Part shown: positions 55,503 through 64,000 of the stretch, in pieces
Layout of the letters: each line of letters starts with the position of its first letter
Position numbering within the stretch: the stretch's first letter is position 1
Assembly (NCBI RefSeq): GCF_000422865.1
Contig: NZ_KE383936.1
Coordinates: 408,456 to 472,455 of the forward strand
Source: Oceanospirillum maris DSM 6286
GTDB taxonomy: Bacteria > Pseudomonadota > Gammaproteobacteria > Pseudomonadales > Halomonadaceae
DNA length: 64,000 nucleotides
Reading direction: 5' to 3'
Translations under genes and position numbers: made by a program
Notes under the pieces: generated by a model
What the model was told of the DNA's origin: nothing
Databases searched by the model: none
The model's input: only the letters and a program-made list of their open reading frames with translations

Positions 55503-57023
55503 TCAAGATGAACAACTTAAACTGATTCCCGAAGCCCATTGAGGGGCCGGGCCTACATACTGTTCCAGCACCTTGTGTTTGTTAAAAGGATCACGGAGTA
55601 AAATCAGTAGCTCGTTCACTCGTCCCATATCCCCTTGATAAGCCCGTTCAATCGCTTCCTGTGCCATATAGTTACGCAATAAGTATATTGGATTGACCTT
55701 TTGCATGGCGGTTAAGCGTAGGGCGGTGTCAGAGTTCTCAACCAGTAAACGTTGATGATAGCGATCAAGCCAAATCTCAAACGCCTTTGCTTGCGTTGTT
55801 ATTCCCGCCAGCTTGTGCCGTTGTTCCTTCTCCGGTGTTTCACTCAATAAGCGAAAGAACAGTGTGATATCCGTTTGTTGTGCTTCTAATAAGCGCCAAA
55901 GCTCATCAATGAGTTGTTGATCCCCTTGATCCTGTTTGGGGTCTACCGAAAGGCCTAAGCGTTGACGCATTAAGTTGAGATAACAGGCCTTGTAATAACC
56001 TGAAAACTCAGCCAGTTCATACTCCAACAAACCCTGTGCCGTCTTGGCCTCTTCTGCGCCGTCACCGGTCACTAAGGGCATAAAACACTGGGCTAAACAG
56101 AATAGGTTCCAGAGCATGATGTCGGGCTGGCGCTTAAAAGCATATCGGCTTTGATGGTCTGAATGGTTGCTCACCTGATCCGCTTTATAGCTATCCATAA
56201 ATTGAAACGGGCCAAAGTCGAAGGTTTCGCCAATAATCGACATGTTATCGGTATTCATCACGCCATGAACAAAACCGTAGGCCTGCCATTGAGCCACTAA
56301 ACTGGCGCTGCGTTGAATGATCTGCCGAATCAGCAGTAGTGGTGGGTTATCACTTTTAGCACAGTCGGGGTAATAGCGGTCTATAACATACTGGCTAAGC
56401 TGCTGTAACTCGTTAAAACGATGGCTATGGTACAGGTGTTCAAAATGACCAAAACGGATATGGCAAGGTGTCACCCTTAATACTGTGGCACAAGGTTCAG
56501 GGAAACCATCCCGAATAACGGTATCCGATGATCCCACAAGACAAAGGGCCTCCGTGGTTGGAATACCTAAGCCCGCCATAGCCGCACCGGCTAAATACTC
56601 ACGAATACTCGAACGTAAGACTGCGCGTCCATCTCCAAAGCGTGAATAGGCGGTTTTACCGGCGCCCTTAAGATGAAAATCCCTAAGAAGACCATCAGGG
56701 CCAAGGTGTTCGCCCAGTAATAAGCCACGACCATCTCCCAGCTGAGGGTTATAAGCACCAAACTGATGGCCCGTGTATTTCATCGCAATCGGCTGGCTGC
56801 TATTAAACAGGCGACTTCCTGAACCAAATTCAGCCAGTTCATCAGGATGAAGCGTACAGAGGTCTAGGCCGAGTTTATGGGCCACATCACTGTTCACACT
56901 CACCAAGTATGGATTACGCAGTGGCGAGGGTTGAACCTGTTGATAGTGATGGTCAGGTAGCTGCTGGAAGTGGCTTTGCAGGCTTAAATCACTAAGAGGT
57001 GTAGGTGTACGTTGACCGGTCAT
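55503..57023 (-). CDS. selO: Protein adenylyltransferase SelO
   Basis: A 506-residue SelO (YdiU) pseudokinase. The family binds ATP in flipped orientation and adds AMP to Ser/Thr/Tyr of proteins during redox stress. YTGHQFGAYNPQLGDGRG, LKGAGKTAYSRFGDGRA (seen in parts) and VHGVMNTDNMSIIGETFDFGPF are diagnostic. It ends in SLSCSS; the Cys corresponds to the selenocysteine of eukaryotic SelO. Length is normal. It is monocistronic. Confidence 0.95.
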   Translation of the reverse strand: MTGQRTPTPLSDLSLQSHFQQLPDHHYQQVQPSPLRNPYLVSVNSDVAHKLGLDLCTLHPDELAEFGSGSRLFNSSQPIAMKYTGHQFGAYNPQLGDGRGLLLGEHLGPDGLLRDFHLKGAGKTAYSRFGDGRAVLRSSIREYLAGAAMAGLGIPTTEALCLVGSSDTVIRDGFPEPCATVLRVTPCHIRFGHFEHLYHSHRFNELQQLSQYVIDRYYPDCAKSDNPPLLLIRQIIQRSASLVAQWQAYGFVHGVMNTDNMSIIGETFDFGPFQFMDSYKADQVSNHSDHQSRYAFKRQPDIMLWNLFCLAQCFMPLVTGDGAEEAKTAQGLLEYELAEFSGYYKACYLNLMRQRLGLSVDPKQDQGDQQLIDELWRLLEAQQTDITLFFRLLSETPEKEQRHKLAGITTQAKAFEIWLDRYHQRLLVENSDTALRLTAMQKVNPIYLLRNYMAQEAIERAYQGDMGRVNELLILLRDPFNKHKVLEQYVGPAPQWASGISLSCSS

Positions 57024-57365
57024 ATAAAAGGCTCTAGCGGTGAAGAAAGTAATGACAATAAAGTAATGGCAATAAAGCGAGCAGCATCATCACAACGTGT
57101 TTAATGACTTATATCATAGTGTTTTACTCGGAATTGTCTGTTCACCTAGAGCTATTGGTCTAGGATTATGGGTTGCTATCAGCCTAATTTAGGCCTGACA
57201 AGCTGTTGAGTTAGCAGTATAGGTCGCTTGATTAAAAGAAATACCTCGGAAGACCTATACCGAATTGAACCGCTTTGACCTTATAATCTCGGCACTAAAA
57301 AATTGCCGCGCTGCATCAAATGGCTTTGCAGCAAAAAATAAGACTAAAAATCTAAGAAGGCCCCC
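57024..57365. other. Divergent intergenic region between selO and nhaD
   Basis: About 340 bp without a gene. Near selO there is a 14-bp tandem direct repeat (AAAGTAATGRCAAT at 57046-57059 and 57060-57073, one mismatch). The nhaD ribosome site AAGAAGG is at 57354-57360. No clear RNA gene is seen. Confidence 0.45.
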
Positions 57366-58619
57366 ATGACTGAGCTACTGCACACATGCCTTATAGCGCT
57401 CGCTTTTCTAGCGTTGTTAGGCGTGGTTTTTGAAGAAGTAATCCATATCAATAAAGCCAAAGTGACCCTGTTTCTAGGAACAGTATCTTGGCTGCTGATG
57501 TTTATCTTTCCTGAAAATGATGCCGCTTTATTGCGTATTGAGGAAGGCTTATCGGAAAGTATCTCTGAGATCGCCGAACTTTGGCTGTTCTTAGTGGCTG
57601 CAATGACCTTTGTTGCTTACTTGAACAAGAAAGGATTGATTCAGAATCTTATCTACCTGTTCCTACCTGCCCGAATCTCTGAGCGTATGTTGCTGGTGCT
57701 GACAGGTTTATTCTGTTTTATCTTTTCCTCCATCGCCGACAACATAACCGCAACACTGGTCTCCGCTGCTTTGATTTTGTCTCTTAATTTAGAAGCAAAG
57801 AAGACGCTGCGTTTTGCTGCCCTTGTGGTTTTTTCGGTTAACTCTGGCGGTGTCGCCTTAATTACCGGTGATGTCACCACCTTGATGATCTTTCTGTCTG
57901 GCCATGTCGGTGTTTTGCAGTTGCTCTATCTATCACTGCCTGCTCTGTTAGGGGTTATTACGCTGACGTTGATGCTCTCCTATGGTTTAAAAGGCGAGGT
58001 GTTGATTGAGAAAAAGATGACGCCAATTCGTCGAGTGGATTTAGTGATTGGTATGATTTTCCTCAGCACCATTTTATTGACGATTGTATTCAATGCTCTG
58101 TTCCATGTGCCACCGATGTTAACGTTCCTTGCGGGTATGTCGCTGATGTTTTTGGTGGCTCGCTCTTATGATGATGACGATAACGAAGATCCTATTATGG
58201 ATTACATTCGAGTCATCGAATTTGAGACCCTGCTCTTCTTCCTTGGTATTTTGTTGTTAGTGGGTATGTTGAAAGAGATTGGCGTGCTGGAATCACTGGT
58301 TAATCTGTATGAGATGATGCCGCCGGTAATGGCTAATTATCTGATGGGCGTGCTATCTGCTGGTATTGATAACGTACCACTGACGGCAGCAGTATTAAAA
58401 TCCGGTATCAATATGAGCACCCAGGATTGGATGGGCTTAACTTATGCTGTTGGTGTGGGTGGGTCGTTACTGATCATCGGCTCTGCGGCGGGTATTGTGA
58501 TGATGAGCAAAATTGGCGCCTTAACTTTTGGTCGTTATGTCCGCTTTATTTTACCGCTGTTGATCGCCTATACCGTTGGCTATGCGGGTTCTTGGGTTCT
58601 GGGTCACTGGATGTTCTAA
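57366..58619 (+). CDS. nhaD: NhaD-type sodium:proton antiporter
   Basis: A 417-residue ion transporter-superfamily protein with 11-13 membrane segments. FIFSSIADNITATLV and VLSAGIDNVPLTAAVL carry the paired Asp-Asn motifs typical of NhaD. GSLLIIGSAAGIVMMSK is also characteristic. It exports Na+ in exchange for H+, a marine or halophile trait in this group. AAGAAGG lies before the ATG. Confidence 0.94.
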   Translation: MTELLHTCLIALAFLALLGVVFEEVIHINKAKVTLFLGTVSWLLMFIFPENDAALLRIEEGLSESISEIAELWLFLVAAMTFVAYLNKKGLIQNLIYLFLPARISERMLLVLTGLFCFIFSSIADNITATLVSAALILSLNLEAKKTLRFAALVVFSVNSGGVALITGDVTTLMIFLSGHVGVLQLLYLSLPALLGVITLTLMLSYGLKGEVLIEKKMTPIRRVDLVIGMIFLSTILLTIVFNALFHVPPMLTFLAGMSLMFLVARSYDDDDNEDPIMDYIRVIEFETLLFFLGILLLVGMLKEIGVLESLVNLYEMMPPVMANYLMGVLSAGIDNVPLTAAVLKSGINMSTQDWMGLTYAVGVGGSLLIIGSAAGIVMMSKIGALTFGRYVRFILPLLIAYTVGYAGSWVLGHWMF

Positions 58620-58627
58620 CGGGTCAA

Positions 58628-58659
58628 CCTAGGAAAGACTTAACCGTGTCTTTCCTAGG
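58628..58659. terminator. Hairpin after nhaD
   Basis: CCTAGGAAAGAC and GTCTTTCCTAGG form a perfect 12-bp stem with an 8-base loop. There is no T-tract, so termination would be weak; it may stabilise the mRNA end. Confidence 0.5.
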
Positions 58660-58742
58660 CTAAAAACAGCCAGCCCGTTATAATAAGAATATTAGACCAA
58701 ACGATCTCAATACTCGGTCTTATAAGACTTATCGAGGATATT

Positions 58743-59222
58743 ATGGAACCCCTTTTTGTACCTGATAGCGATCAGGTCAGACGCTGGTTAAACGAAGGTT
58801 CAACCACTAATTATATCTGTGAGCACTGCGATGGCTTACATTTGACCGACCTACAACAGTTAGATGGTGTGCTTGATAGCCGTATTTTTGTTGAATCGGA
58901 TCATCTGGTGCTGACCACAGAGGTGGAGTTAAGACCTACGGCACTGTTACCTCTAACCATAGAAATGGGTCGTATCAATATTGCATTTCCTCATCTTAAG
59001 GTGTTTGTCGAAATTACCGATGAAGCACTGCCAAAGTTGGTGATGATGGATACACTGCATACCCGCGCGGGTGTTTCTTTTAGCCAGTTCCGTCATTTTT
59101 TACTTAATGTGATGGAATACACACGTCAGCTTGTGGATGACTGCCAAAATATGGGGGTGATTACCTACCCTAGTGGCCCAAGCGGTGATGACGATGAGGA
59201 TGAAGGCGAATATCTGCACTAA
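58743..59222 (+). CDS. YbjN domain-containing protein
   Basis: A 159-residue protein with the YbjN-type fold, which resembles type III secretion chaperones. LVLTTEVELRPTALLPL and FSQFRHFLLNVMEYTRQLVDDC fit the family. The C-terminus is strongly acidic (DDDEDEGE). Function is unknown; E. coli YbjN affects stress tolerance and motility. GAGGAT precedes the ATG. It converges on the RimK-associated operon. Confidence 0.78.
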   Translation: MEPLFVPDSDQVRRWLNEGSTTNYICEHCDGLHLTDLQQLDGVLDSRIFVESDHLVLTTEVELRPTALLPLTIEMGRINIAFPHLKVFVEITDEALPKLVMMDTLHTRAGVSFSQFRHFLLNVMEYTRQLVDDCQNMGVITYPSGPSGDDDEDEGEYLH

Positions 59223-59262
59223 TATCTATATCATCTATATCGACAGATTTGATATTCGATCT

Positions 59263-59289
59263 CCCCATAGGCTTAAAACACCTATGGGG
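59263..59289. terminator. Hairpin between convergent ybjN-like and aspartoacylase-like genes
   Basis: CCCCATAGG and CCTATGGGG form a 9-bp stem around a 9-base AT-rich loop. There is no T-run, but the position between convergent genes suits a terminator. Confidence 0.45.
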
Positions 59290-59312
59290 GATATTATAGA
59301 TTCTAGCCGAAT

Positions 59313-60378
59313 TTAAGAGATAATAGGTGCTAGATCCGGTTGCTGTGGCGGCTCCATTGGGGTATCGGGTTCTAGCTCACCGGTAAAGGCTTCAACCTGA
59401 TCGACGATATCACTGGCATCTTCTTTGAAGCGTGCAATATGAAACAAGGCTTCACCTTCATGCACCAGCGGCAGGTTTACCCGCCCAATAACAATGCCCT
59501 CGCAAGGCGCGGTCACTTCTACCTCAAACTCTCCCATTGGGTCAGCCACTAAAGCAATAACACTGCCTTTTGTCGTGCGGGCACCCAAGGGTAGTAATGT
59601 CCGTAAAATACCGCTACTAGGTGAGCGAATCCAAAGCGAGTTCAACGCCACGGTAGGTTCTTGAGGTTCTGTTTTACGCCGTGTTTTACGAATCATACCT
59701 AGCTGGCGCATCACATTGACGATGCCGTTCATTCCAGCTCGAATACAAACCTCATCAAAGCGCAGGGCTTCACCTGCTTCGTATAAGACTATCGGGATAC
59801 CTCTGTCTTCCGCCGCTTTACGAAATGTGCCTTCTTTGCTCTCGGAGTGCAAAATAACAGGCAAGCCAAAGGCTCTAGCCATCATCGTGCAGTCAGGATT
59901 TTTTTGGATCAAAGCGGATTTGTGGCAGATTTGCTCTGTGCCGTGCCCCAGTATGTAAATCAATACCGTGAGTGGCGTGGCAAACAATTTTGTTCATAAA
60001 ACTGTGGGCTAAACGACCGGCTAATGAACCTTTGGCAGACCCTGGGAAGCTGCGGTTAAGGTCCCGACCATCGGGCAAATAACGGCTGTGGGCTAAAAAG
60101 CCATGAACGTTAACAATGGGGACAACTAAAAGCGTGCCGGATAAACTGTTAAGTTGGCGCAGCTTTAATAGGCGACGAATGATCTCAACACCGTTGAGTT
60201 CATCACCATGAATGGCAGCAGACACCAGTAAAACAGGGCCGGGCTTTTTACCATGAATGATCTGTACGGTAAGGTCGACGTCTGAGTTCGTGACGAGTGC
60301 CGCAACAGGGATATTGAGTGTGCGACGTTCACCGGGAAGGATAACCTCTCCGTTGATTTCCAGAGGGTTTGCTTTCAT
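59313..60378 (-). pseudogene. Succinylglutamate desuccinylase/aspartoacylase family gene interrupted by a -1 frameshift
   Basis: The gene is split in two frames. The upstream part (60378 to 59893) has the zinc peptidase-like motifs SAAIHGDELNG (HxxE) and DLHTGARHRANLPQIR. It stops two codons after an A7 tract (CCA AAA AAA TCC TGA). The downstream part, in the -1 frame, continues with NPDCTMMARAFGLPVILHS and a C-terminal lipoyl-like beta domain to 59313. Slipping back one base on A7 (59899-59905) restores a product of about 355 residues, normal for the family. The tract is in zero frame as A-AAA-AAA, a classic slippery sequence, so it may be a mutation, a read error or programmed frameshifting. 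It lies downstream of rimK, and similar genes accompany RimK elsewhere. ATG 60378 is preferred to TTG 60393. Confidence 0.82.
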
Positions 60379-60489
60379 GCATTTAGGCTCCAAATGAGCG
60401 ATTTTCTGGCAGGCTTAAAACCTGATTCTTCTTCTCTTCTTTTTTAAAGACTATTTTTTCTTGGTGGTGCTATAAATTGGTCGTGCTAT

Positions 60490-60541
60490 AAAACCGCCTC
60501 TTTATTCTTTGATAAAAAGAGAAATAAATAAGGCGGGTTTT
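60490..60541 (-). terminator. Terminator-like hairpin after rimK
   Basis: AAAACCGCCT and AGGCGGGTTTT pair with one bulge. Read leftward, the far arm ends in a short T-run. It lies between rimK and the aspartoacylase-like gene and may lower expression of the latter. Confidence 0.5.
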
Positions 60542-60562
60542 GAGGACTCTTAAGCGAGAGGC

Positions 60563-61468
60563 TTAACCTTTACCTCGGGTCTTCGTATTATTTGGGCGAG
60601 CATTTAGCTCAATAAACTCAATAATCATATTGGCAATATCTTTGTTGGTTGAGTTCTCAATACCTTCAAGACCCGGTGATGAGTTAACCTCCATGACCAA
60701 GGGGCCACGGTTAGAACGTAAAAGGTCAACGCCTGCAATATTTAAACCCATACACTGTGCCGCTTTAACTGCAGTTGCCCGCTCGTCTGGAGTTAGTTTT
60801 GTTAGCTGTGCGGTGCCTCCACGGTGCAGGTTAGAGCGGAACTCGCCTTCGGCTGCCGTACGTTCCATTGCCGCAACAACTTTTTTACCAATCACAAGAC
60901 AGCGCACATCAGAGCCACCGGCTTCTTTGATAAATTCCTGTACAAGGATATCGGCTTCAAGTTCACGGAAAGCATCAATCACACTTTCAGCGGCCTTACG
61001 TGTTTCTGCTAGAACAACGCCTTTACCTTGTGTTCCCTCTGTCAGTTTGATCACTAGCGGTGCGCCACCGACTAAATCAATTAGCTCTTTGGTGTTATCA
61101 ACGCTATGGGCAAAACCGGTTTTTGGCATGCCAACACTTTTTCGGGACAGTAGTTGCAAAGAACGTAACTTGTCACGGGAGCGCCCTAGTGCAATAGATT
61201 CTGTCAGGGTGTAAGCGCCCATCATCTCGAATTGGCGAATCACCGCTAAGCCGTACTGTGTTACTGATGCACCAATACGTGGAATGATGGCATCAAAACC
61301 CTCTAGTTTCTCACCTTGGTACCATACTGCCGGTGATGAGGAGGTAATATCCATATAGCACTTTAGAGTGTCGATAACCTGAACCTCATGGCCTCTGTTC
61401 TTGCAGGCTTCCACTAAACGGCGAGTGGAGTAAAGTCTTGGGTTGCGTGACAATATGCCAATTTTCAT
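60563..61468 (-). CDS. rimK: RimK-type ATP-grasp glutamate ligase
   Basis: A 301-residue ATP-grasp ligase. RimK adds glutamates to the C-terminus of ribosomal protein S6 and alters translation. [17 protein letters not shown] opens the family. The ATP site [15 protein letters not shown] and the metal-binding [14 protein letters not shown] are intact. AAAGGAAG precedes ATG 61468, which is chosen over 61495. It follows a RimB-like protease gene; in pseudomonads RimA, RimB and c-di-GMP tune RimK. Confidence 0.95.
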   Translation of the reverse strand: MKIGILSRNPRLYSTRRLVEACKNRGHEVQVIDTLKCYMDITSSSPAVWYQGEKLEGFDAIIPRIGASVTQYGLAVIRQFEMMGAYTLTESIALGRSRDKLRSLQLLSRKSVGMPKTGFAHSVDNTKELIDLVGGAPLVIKLTEGTQGKGVVLAETRKAAESVIDAFRELEADILVQEFIKEAGGSDVRCLVIGKKVVAAMERTAAEGEFRSNLHRGGTAQLTKLTPDERATAVKAAQCMGLNIAGVDLLRSNRGPLVMEVNSSPGLEGIENSTNKDIANMIIEFIELNARPNNTKTRGKG

Positions 61469-61607
61469 AAGGCTTCCTTTTAAATGAGGTATCACAAGGG
61501 AAAAAGATTTAGCAGTTTATTCTTAATCATTATGATGAGATTGATAATGTACTGTATTGATTAGGGCGTTAATCTTTCCGGTGCCGCTTAGACTAGAGGG
61601 GCTTAGG

Positions 61608-62063
61608 TTAGGGATCGATAGGGGTCGAACAAGCATAGGATAGATCAGAATCAACTAAAAAATGCCCACGTAATGCCGTGCGACCCAATAACATGCGATA
61701 AGCCATACTTTCGCGGTCTGTCAGAGTAATCTCAGCTAATACTCGCTCATCACCAATATGCAGCTCTGTTTCTATCACATAGCGCTCTTCTGTATGTCCA
61801 CCGGAGTCACTAACCGGACGACGGTCTTTTATGGGGGCTTCAACAATAAGCTCTGGCTGTTGCTCTTTTCGTACTGGGTGCAGACCAAAGCGTACCCAAT
61901 CCTTGCCATCCTTACCGATGAAAGGTTCTACAAAAAAGGCGTGAATGGCAGAAGTCCTAGCACCGGTATCTACTTTTGCAATCACTTCTTCTACGCCTAA
62001 AGCAGGAATAGAGATCGCTTCACGCCAACCAACCACTCGTTTTTTTGTTGAATATTCGGTCAT
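61608..62063 (-). CDS. RimB-like retropepsin-type protease (ATP-dependent zinc protease family)
   Basis: A 151-residue protein of the family named ATP-dependent zinc protease, with a retropepsin-like fold. The active-site motif is AKVDTGARTSAIHA (DTGA, catalytic Asp), and MLLGRTALRGHFLVD is the usual C-terminal segment. In Pseudomonas RimB interacts with RimK and trims the poly-glutamate tail. It heads the leftward unit RimB, RimK, aspartoacylase-like. Confidence 0.9.
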   Translation of the reverse strand: MTEYSTKKRVVGWREAISIPALGVEEVIAKVDTGARTSAIHAFFVEPFIGKDGKDWVRFGLHPVRKEQQPELIVEAPIKDRRPVSDSGGHTEERYVIETELHIGDERVLAEITLTDRESMAYRMLLGRTALRGHFLVDSDLSYACSTPIDP

Positions 62064-62349
62064 ATTTTTTCCTTACTGCCGAGTGCCATCTTTTATGAGT
62101 TTAGATGACCTTCGAGAAAAATGCGCTCAAGATTAACGTTAAGTGTACTAAGGATTTGTTACAAGGTGAGACGCAAAAAAGATGCGGCATTCTATGACGG
62201 TTAAACCTGCCGTCAATAAAAAAATGCTAGAAAGGATAAAATATATTATTCACGGGTTGATTCCCCTGAAAATTGAGCGCGTTGAAGCTTATTATTGATG
62301 TTTATGTTGAGACTTATTATTGAAGCCTGCGGATGTGTTGCCAATGCCC

Positions 62350-63657
62350 TTAACAGTCTGGTGCAATGCAAACCGTTAAACCAGGGTTCTTATCATGAAG
62401 TGTTATTGTTAGGCCGTGCAAGGCTGCAATCTGGCTGCAAATTGATAGCCCAAGTCCAAGGCCTTCACTACGTTGATCTTGACGAGTAAAAGGCTTCATC
62501 ATTTGTTGTCTCTGGTGCTGTGGAATACCTGGGCCGTTATCTTCTACCCTTAGCTGCCAGCTTTTATCAGTTGATGTCAGGGTTAGGGTCACCTGGTCTG
62601 TCCCTGTTGCATGGCGCAAGGTGTTTAATAGCAGATTTTCAACCAGAAGCGTTAACAGGGTCGGATCACCTTGCAGTTGGGTATCTTCCAAATGGCTGTT
62701 AAAGGTGATGCTTGCTGCTGTAAATTTTGAACTAAGACGATGGCTTAAATGTTGTAGCGGTTCTTTCAGGTTAAAGCTTTCACAATGTTGCTGCCAGCTT
62801 GAAGCCTCCAGTCTGGCTAGGGTTAAAAGTTGTTCTACCACACGAATTAAACGATCGACTTCTTGTCGCATGGCCTGTGTATCTAAATCAGGTAAAGAAA
62901 GCTCAAGTTTAAGCGTGGTCAGGGGCGTACGCAGTTCATGGGCAACATCACTGGCAAAACGTTTTTCCCGGTTTAAGGTTTGTCCAATCCCCTTAATCAG
63001 GTGGTTCAGGCTATTGGTGATCTCCTGTAGTTCCACCACAGGGCTGACCTGAGGCATAGCGCTCAGGTCTTCTGCATCACGTTGGCGAAGCTGCCCGGCC
63101 AGGCGACTCAGGGGGCGTACAACTAAAGCCAGCAACACGATCAGTATGAGAAGACTTAAAATATTGCCGATCAAAATGGGCATGATGACATCTTCTGTCA
63201 CATCTGATTTGATATCCTCTGCCAGATCATCACGGCGCAGCAGCTTAATCAGCAGATCACCTTCCCGCAGTTGGTAACCTTTCCAGATATGATCCTGATA
63301 TTTTATTTGAGTCAGCCCTGTTTGTGTGCTGCCAAAGCTTTTGGGAAAGCCAAAATTACTGGTATACCAGCCTTCTTTCATGTGTTCGACGGAGATTAAA
63401 AACGTGTCTTCGTCATCATCAATAAACGACTCACCAAGAAATTCTTTTAATTCATCCGGCTCTATGTGGCCTTGGTTGATTAAGCGGGCCAGCAGTTGTG
63501 TTTGTTGGTGAATGTCTTCATAGAGTAACTCACTTAACTCGTCATCCACCGCCAACCAGGTGACAAGAACACCGGCAAAACCCGTGAGCAGAATGCTAAG
63601 GCCCAGAACAAGAGCCAATTGGCTGAGTTTAAAATGCCGTTTAAGGTTGAGTTTCAT
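62350..63657 (-). CDS. Sensor histidine kinase
   Basis: A 435-residue membrane kinase. Membrane segments lie near residues 12-35 and 160-185 and bound an acidic periplasmic sensor of about 125 residues. HAMP, the H-box ASDVAHELRTPLTTLKL, N-box VENLLLNTLRHATG and G-boxes VEDNGPGIP and GLGLGLSIC follow. Its start overlaps the upstream regulator stop by four bases (ATGA). No target gene is visible in the window. The signal is unknown. Confidence 0.92.
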   Translation of the reverse strand: MKLNLKRHFKLSQLALVLGLSILLTGFAGVLVTWLAVDDELSELLYEDIHQQTQLLARLINQGHIEPDELKEFLGESFIDDDEDTFLISVEHMKEGWYTSNFGFPKSFGSTQTGLTQIKYQDHIWKGYQLREGDLLIKLLRRDDLAEDIKSDVTEDVIMPILIGNILSLLILIVLLALVVRPLSRLAGQLRQRDAEDLSAMPQVSPVVELQEITNSLNHLIKGIGQTLNREKRFASDVAHELRTPLTTLKLELSLPDLDTQAMRQEVDRLIRVVEQLLTLARLEASSWQQHCESFNLKEPLQHLSHRLSSKFTAASITFNSHLEDTQLQGDPTLLTLLVENLLLNTLRHATGTDQVTLTLTSTDKSWQLRVEDNGPGIPQHQRQQMMKPFTRQDQRSEGLGLGLSICSQIAALHGLTITLHDKNPGLTVCIAPDC

Positions 63658-64000
63658 AGATTGACCAGCCTGAAGCCCCGACCACGTAGCGTCTCAATCC
63701 GGTTTTTACCCAGTAAACGACGCAGGGCATGGATGTAAACATCAAGAGTATTGGATTCTGCCTCACTGCCAACACTGTAGAGCTGCTGAATTAAGCGATC
63801 ACGGGATACTGGCTTATCGCCAGCGTGCATTAACACCGTGAGCAGCTCGTATTCCTTTCGGGGCAGGGACAGGGGTTGGCCACTAAGATAAAAAGTTTCT
63901 TTGGATGGATCAAAGGATAACTCACCACAGGTAAGAATAGGGCTTGCCTGCCCAGCCGCCCGACGCAGCAGAACACGGATTCGAGCTAATAATTCTTCTG
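63654..64000 (-). CDS. OmpR-family response regulator, C-terminal part
   Basis: The gene runs off the right end of the window, so the receiver domain is missing. The visible 115 residues are the linker (EELLARIRVLLRR) and a winged-helix DNA-binding domain: LPRKEYELLTVLM, VSRDRLIQQLYSVG, NTLDVYIHALRRLLGKNRIETLRGRGFRLV (seen in parts). It is cotranscribed with the histidine kinase, overlapping it by four bases. Confidence 0.9.
   Translation of the reverse strand, partial: EELLARIRVLLRRAAGQASPILTCGELSFDPSKETFYLSGQPLSLPRKEYELLTVLMHAGDKPVSRDRLIQQLYSVGSEAESNTLDVYIHALRRLLGKNRIETLRGRGFRLVNL

Noticed and set aside
60630-61214. 194-codon plus-strand frame across rimK
   Set aside because: Antisense shadow of a clear RimK; low-complexity Ser/Arg composition and no ribosome site.
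62621-63052. 143-codon plus-strand frame across the second histidine kinase
   Set aside because: Shadow of the conserved kinase core on the other strand; Ser/Arg-rich and without features.

Overview
The window reads as core chromosome of a marine-type Gammaproteobacterium, probably Oceanospirillales-like. That placement is inferred from gene order and protein character, not from a search. Base composition looks moderate (mid-40s % G+C by eye) and even. I see no insertion sequence, prophage, CRISPR array, rRNA or tRNA. Gene order is typical of the group: lpxC / dciA / M23 peptidase / secA / argJ / mutT; yacG-coaE-pilD-pilC-pilB facing pilA; proA-nadD-rsfS-rlmH-mrdA-mrdB-mltB-rlpA-dacA-ybeD-lipB-lipA; aceE-aceF.

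Layout. 1-7.0 kb: end of lpxC, helicase loader dciA, envelope peptidase, secA, argJ and a Nudix-ThiE fusion. 7.1-12.5 kb: type IV pilus assembly (pilB, pilC, pilD) with coaE and yacG, and a divergent pilin gene. 12.6-20.3 kb: soluble pyrophosphatase, a degenerate PP2C-kinase fusion protein, a VF530 protein, an MFS transporter, a probable PPi-dependent phosphofructokinase and the murein-recycling ligase mpl. 20.3-23.7 kb: ubiX, an EamA transporter and two tandem membrane proteins with degenerate GGDEF domains. 24.0-35.7 kb: the large cell-wall and lipoate cluster. 35.8-45.3 kb: gmhA-like and ROK sugar kinase genes, pyruvate dehydrogenase E1/E2, a LysE-type exporter, adk and nfsA.

45.3-53.0 kb is the most interesting block. 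A PmrAB/QseBC-like two-component system lies next to dsbD. A divergent unit encodes a TlpA-like thioredoxin, a DUF4266 lipoprotein ending in a Gly/Cys tail, and a DUF3570 outer-membrane barrel. An ApbE-like flavin transferase gene follows. Between dsbD and the tlpA-like gene are two strong matches to the PmrA box (YTTAAK-N5-YTTAAK). The DUF3570 protein carries a DTLTGAS sequence resembling ApbE flavinylation sites. The block may be an envelope redox system in which electrons or a flavin are handled at the outer membrane, under the neighbouring regulator. Parts of this are inference and are marked as such.

53.3-64 kb: a Cache-type chemoreceptor, selO, an NhaD antiporter, a YbjN protein, and a RimK operon (RimB-like protease, RimK, and an aspartoacylase-like gene broken by a -1 frameshift at an A7 tract). 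The window closes with a second two-component system cut by its end.
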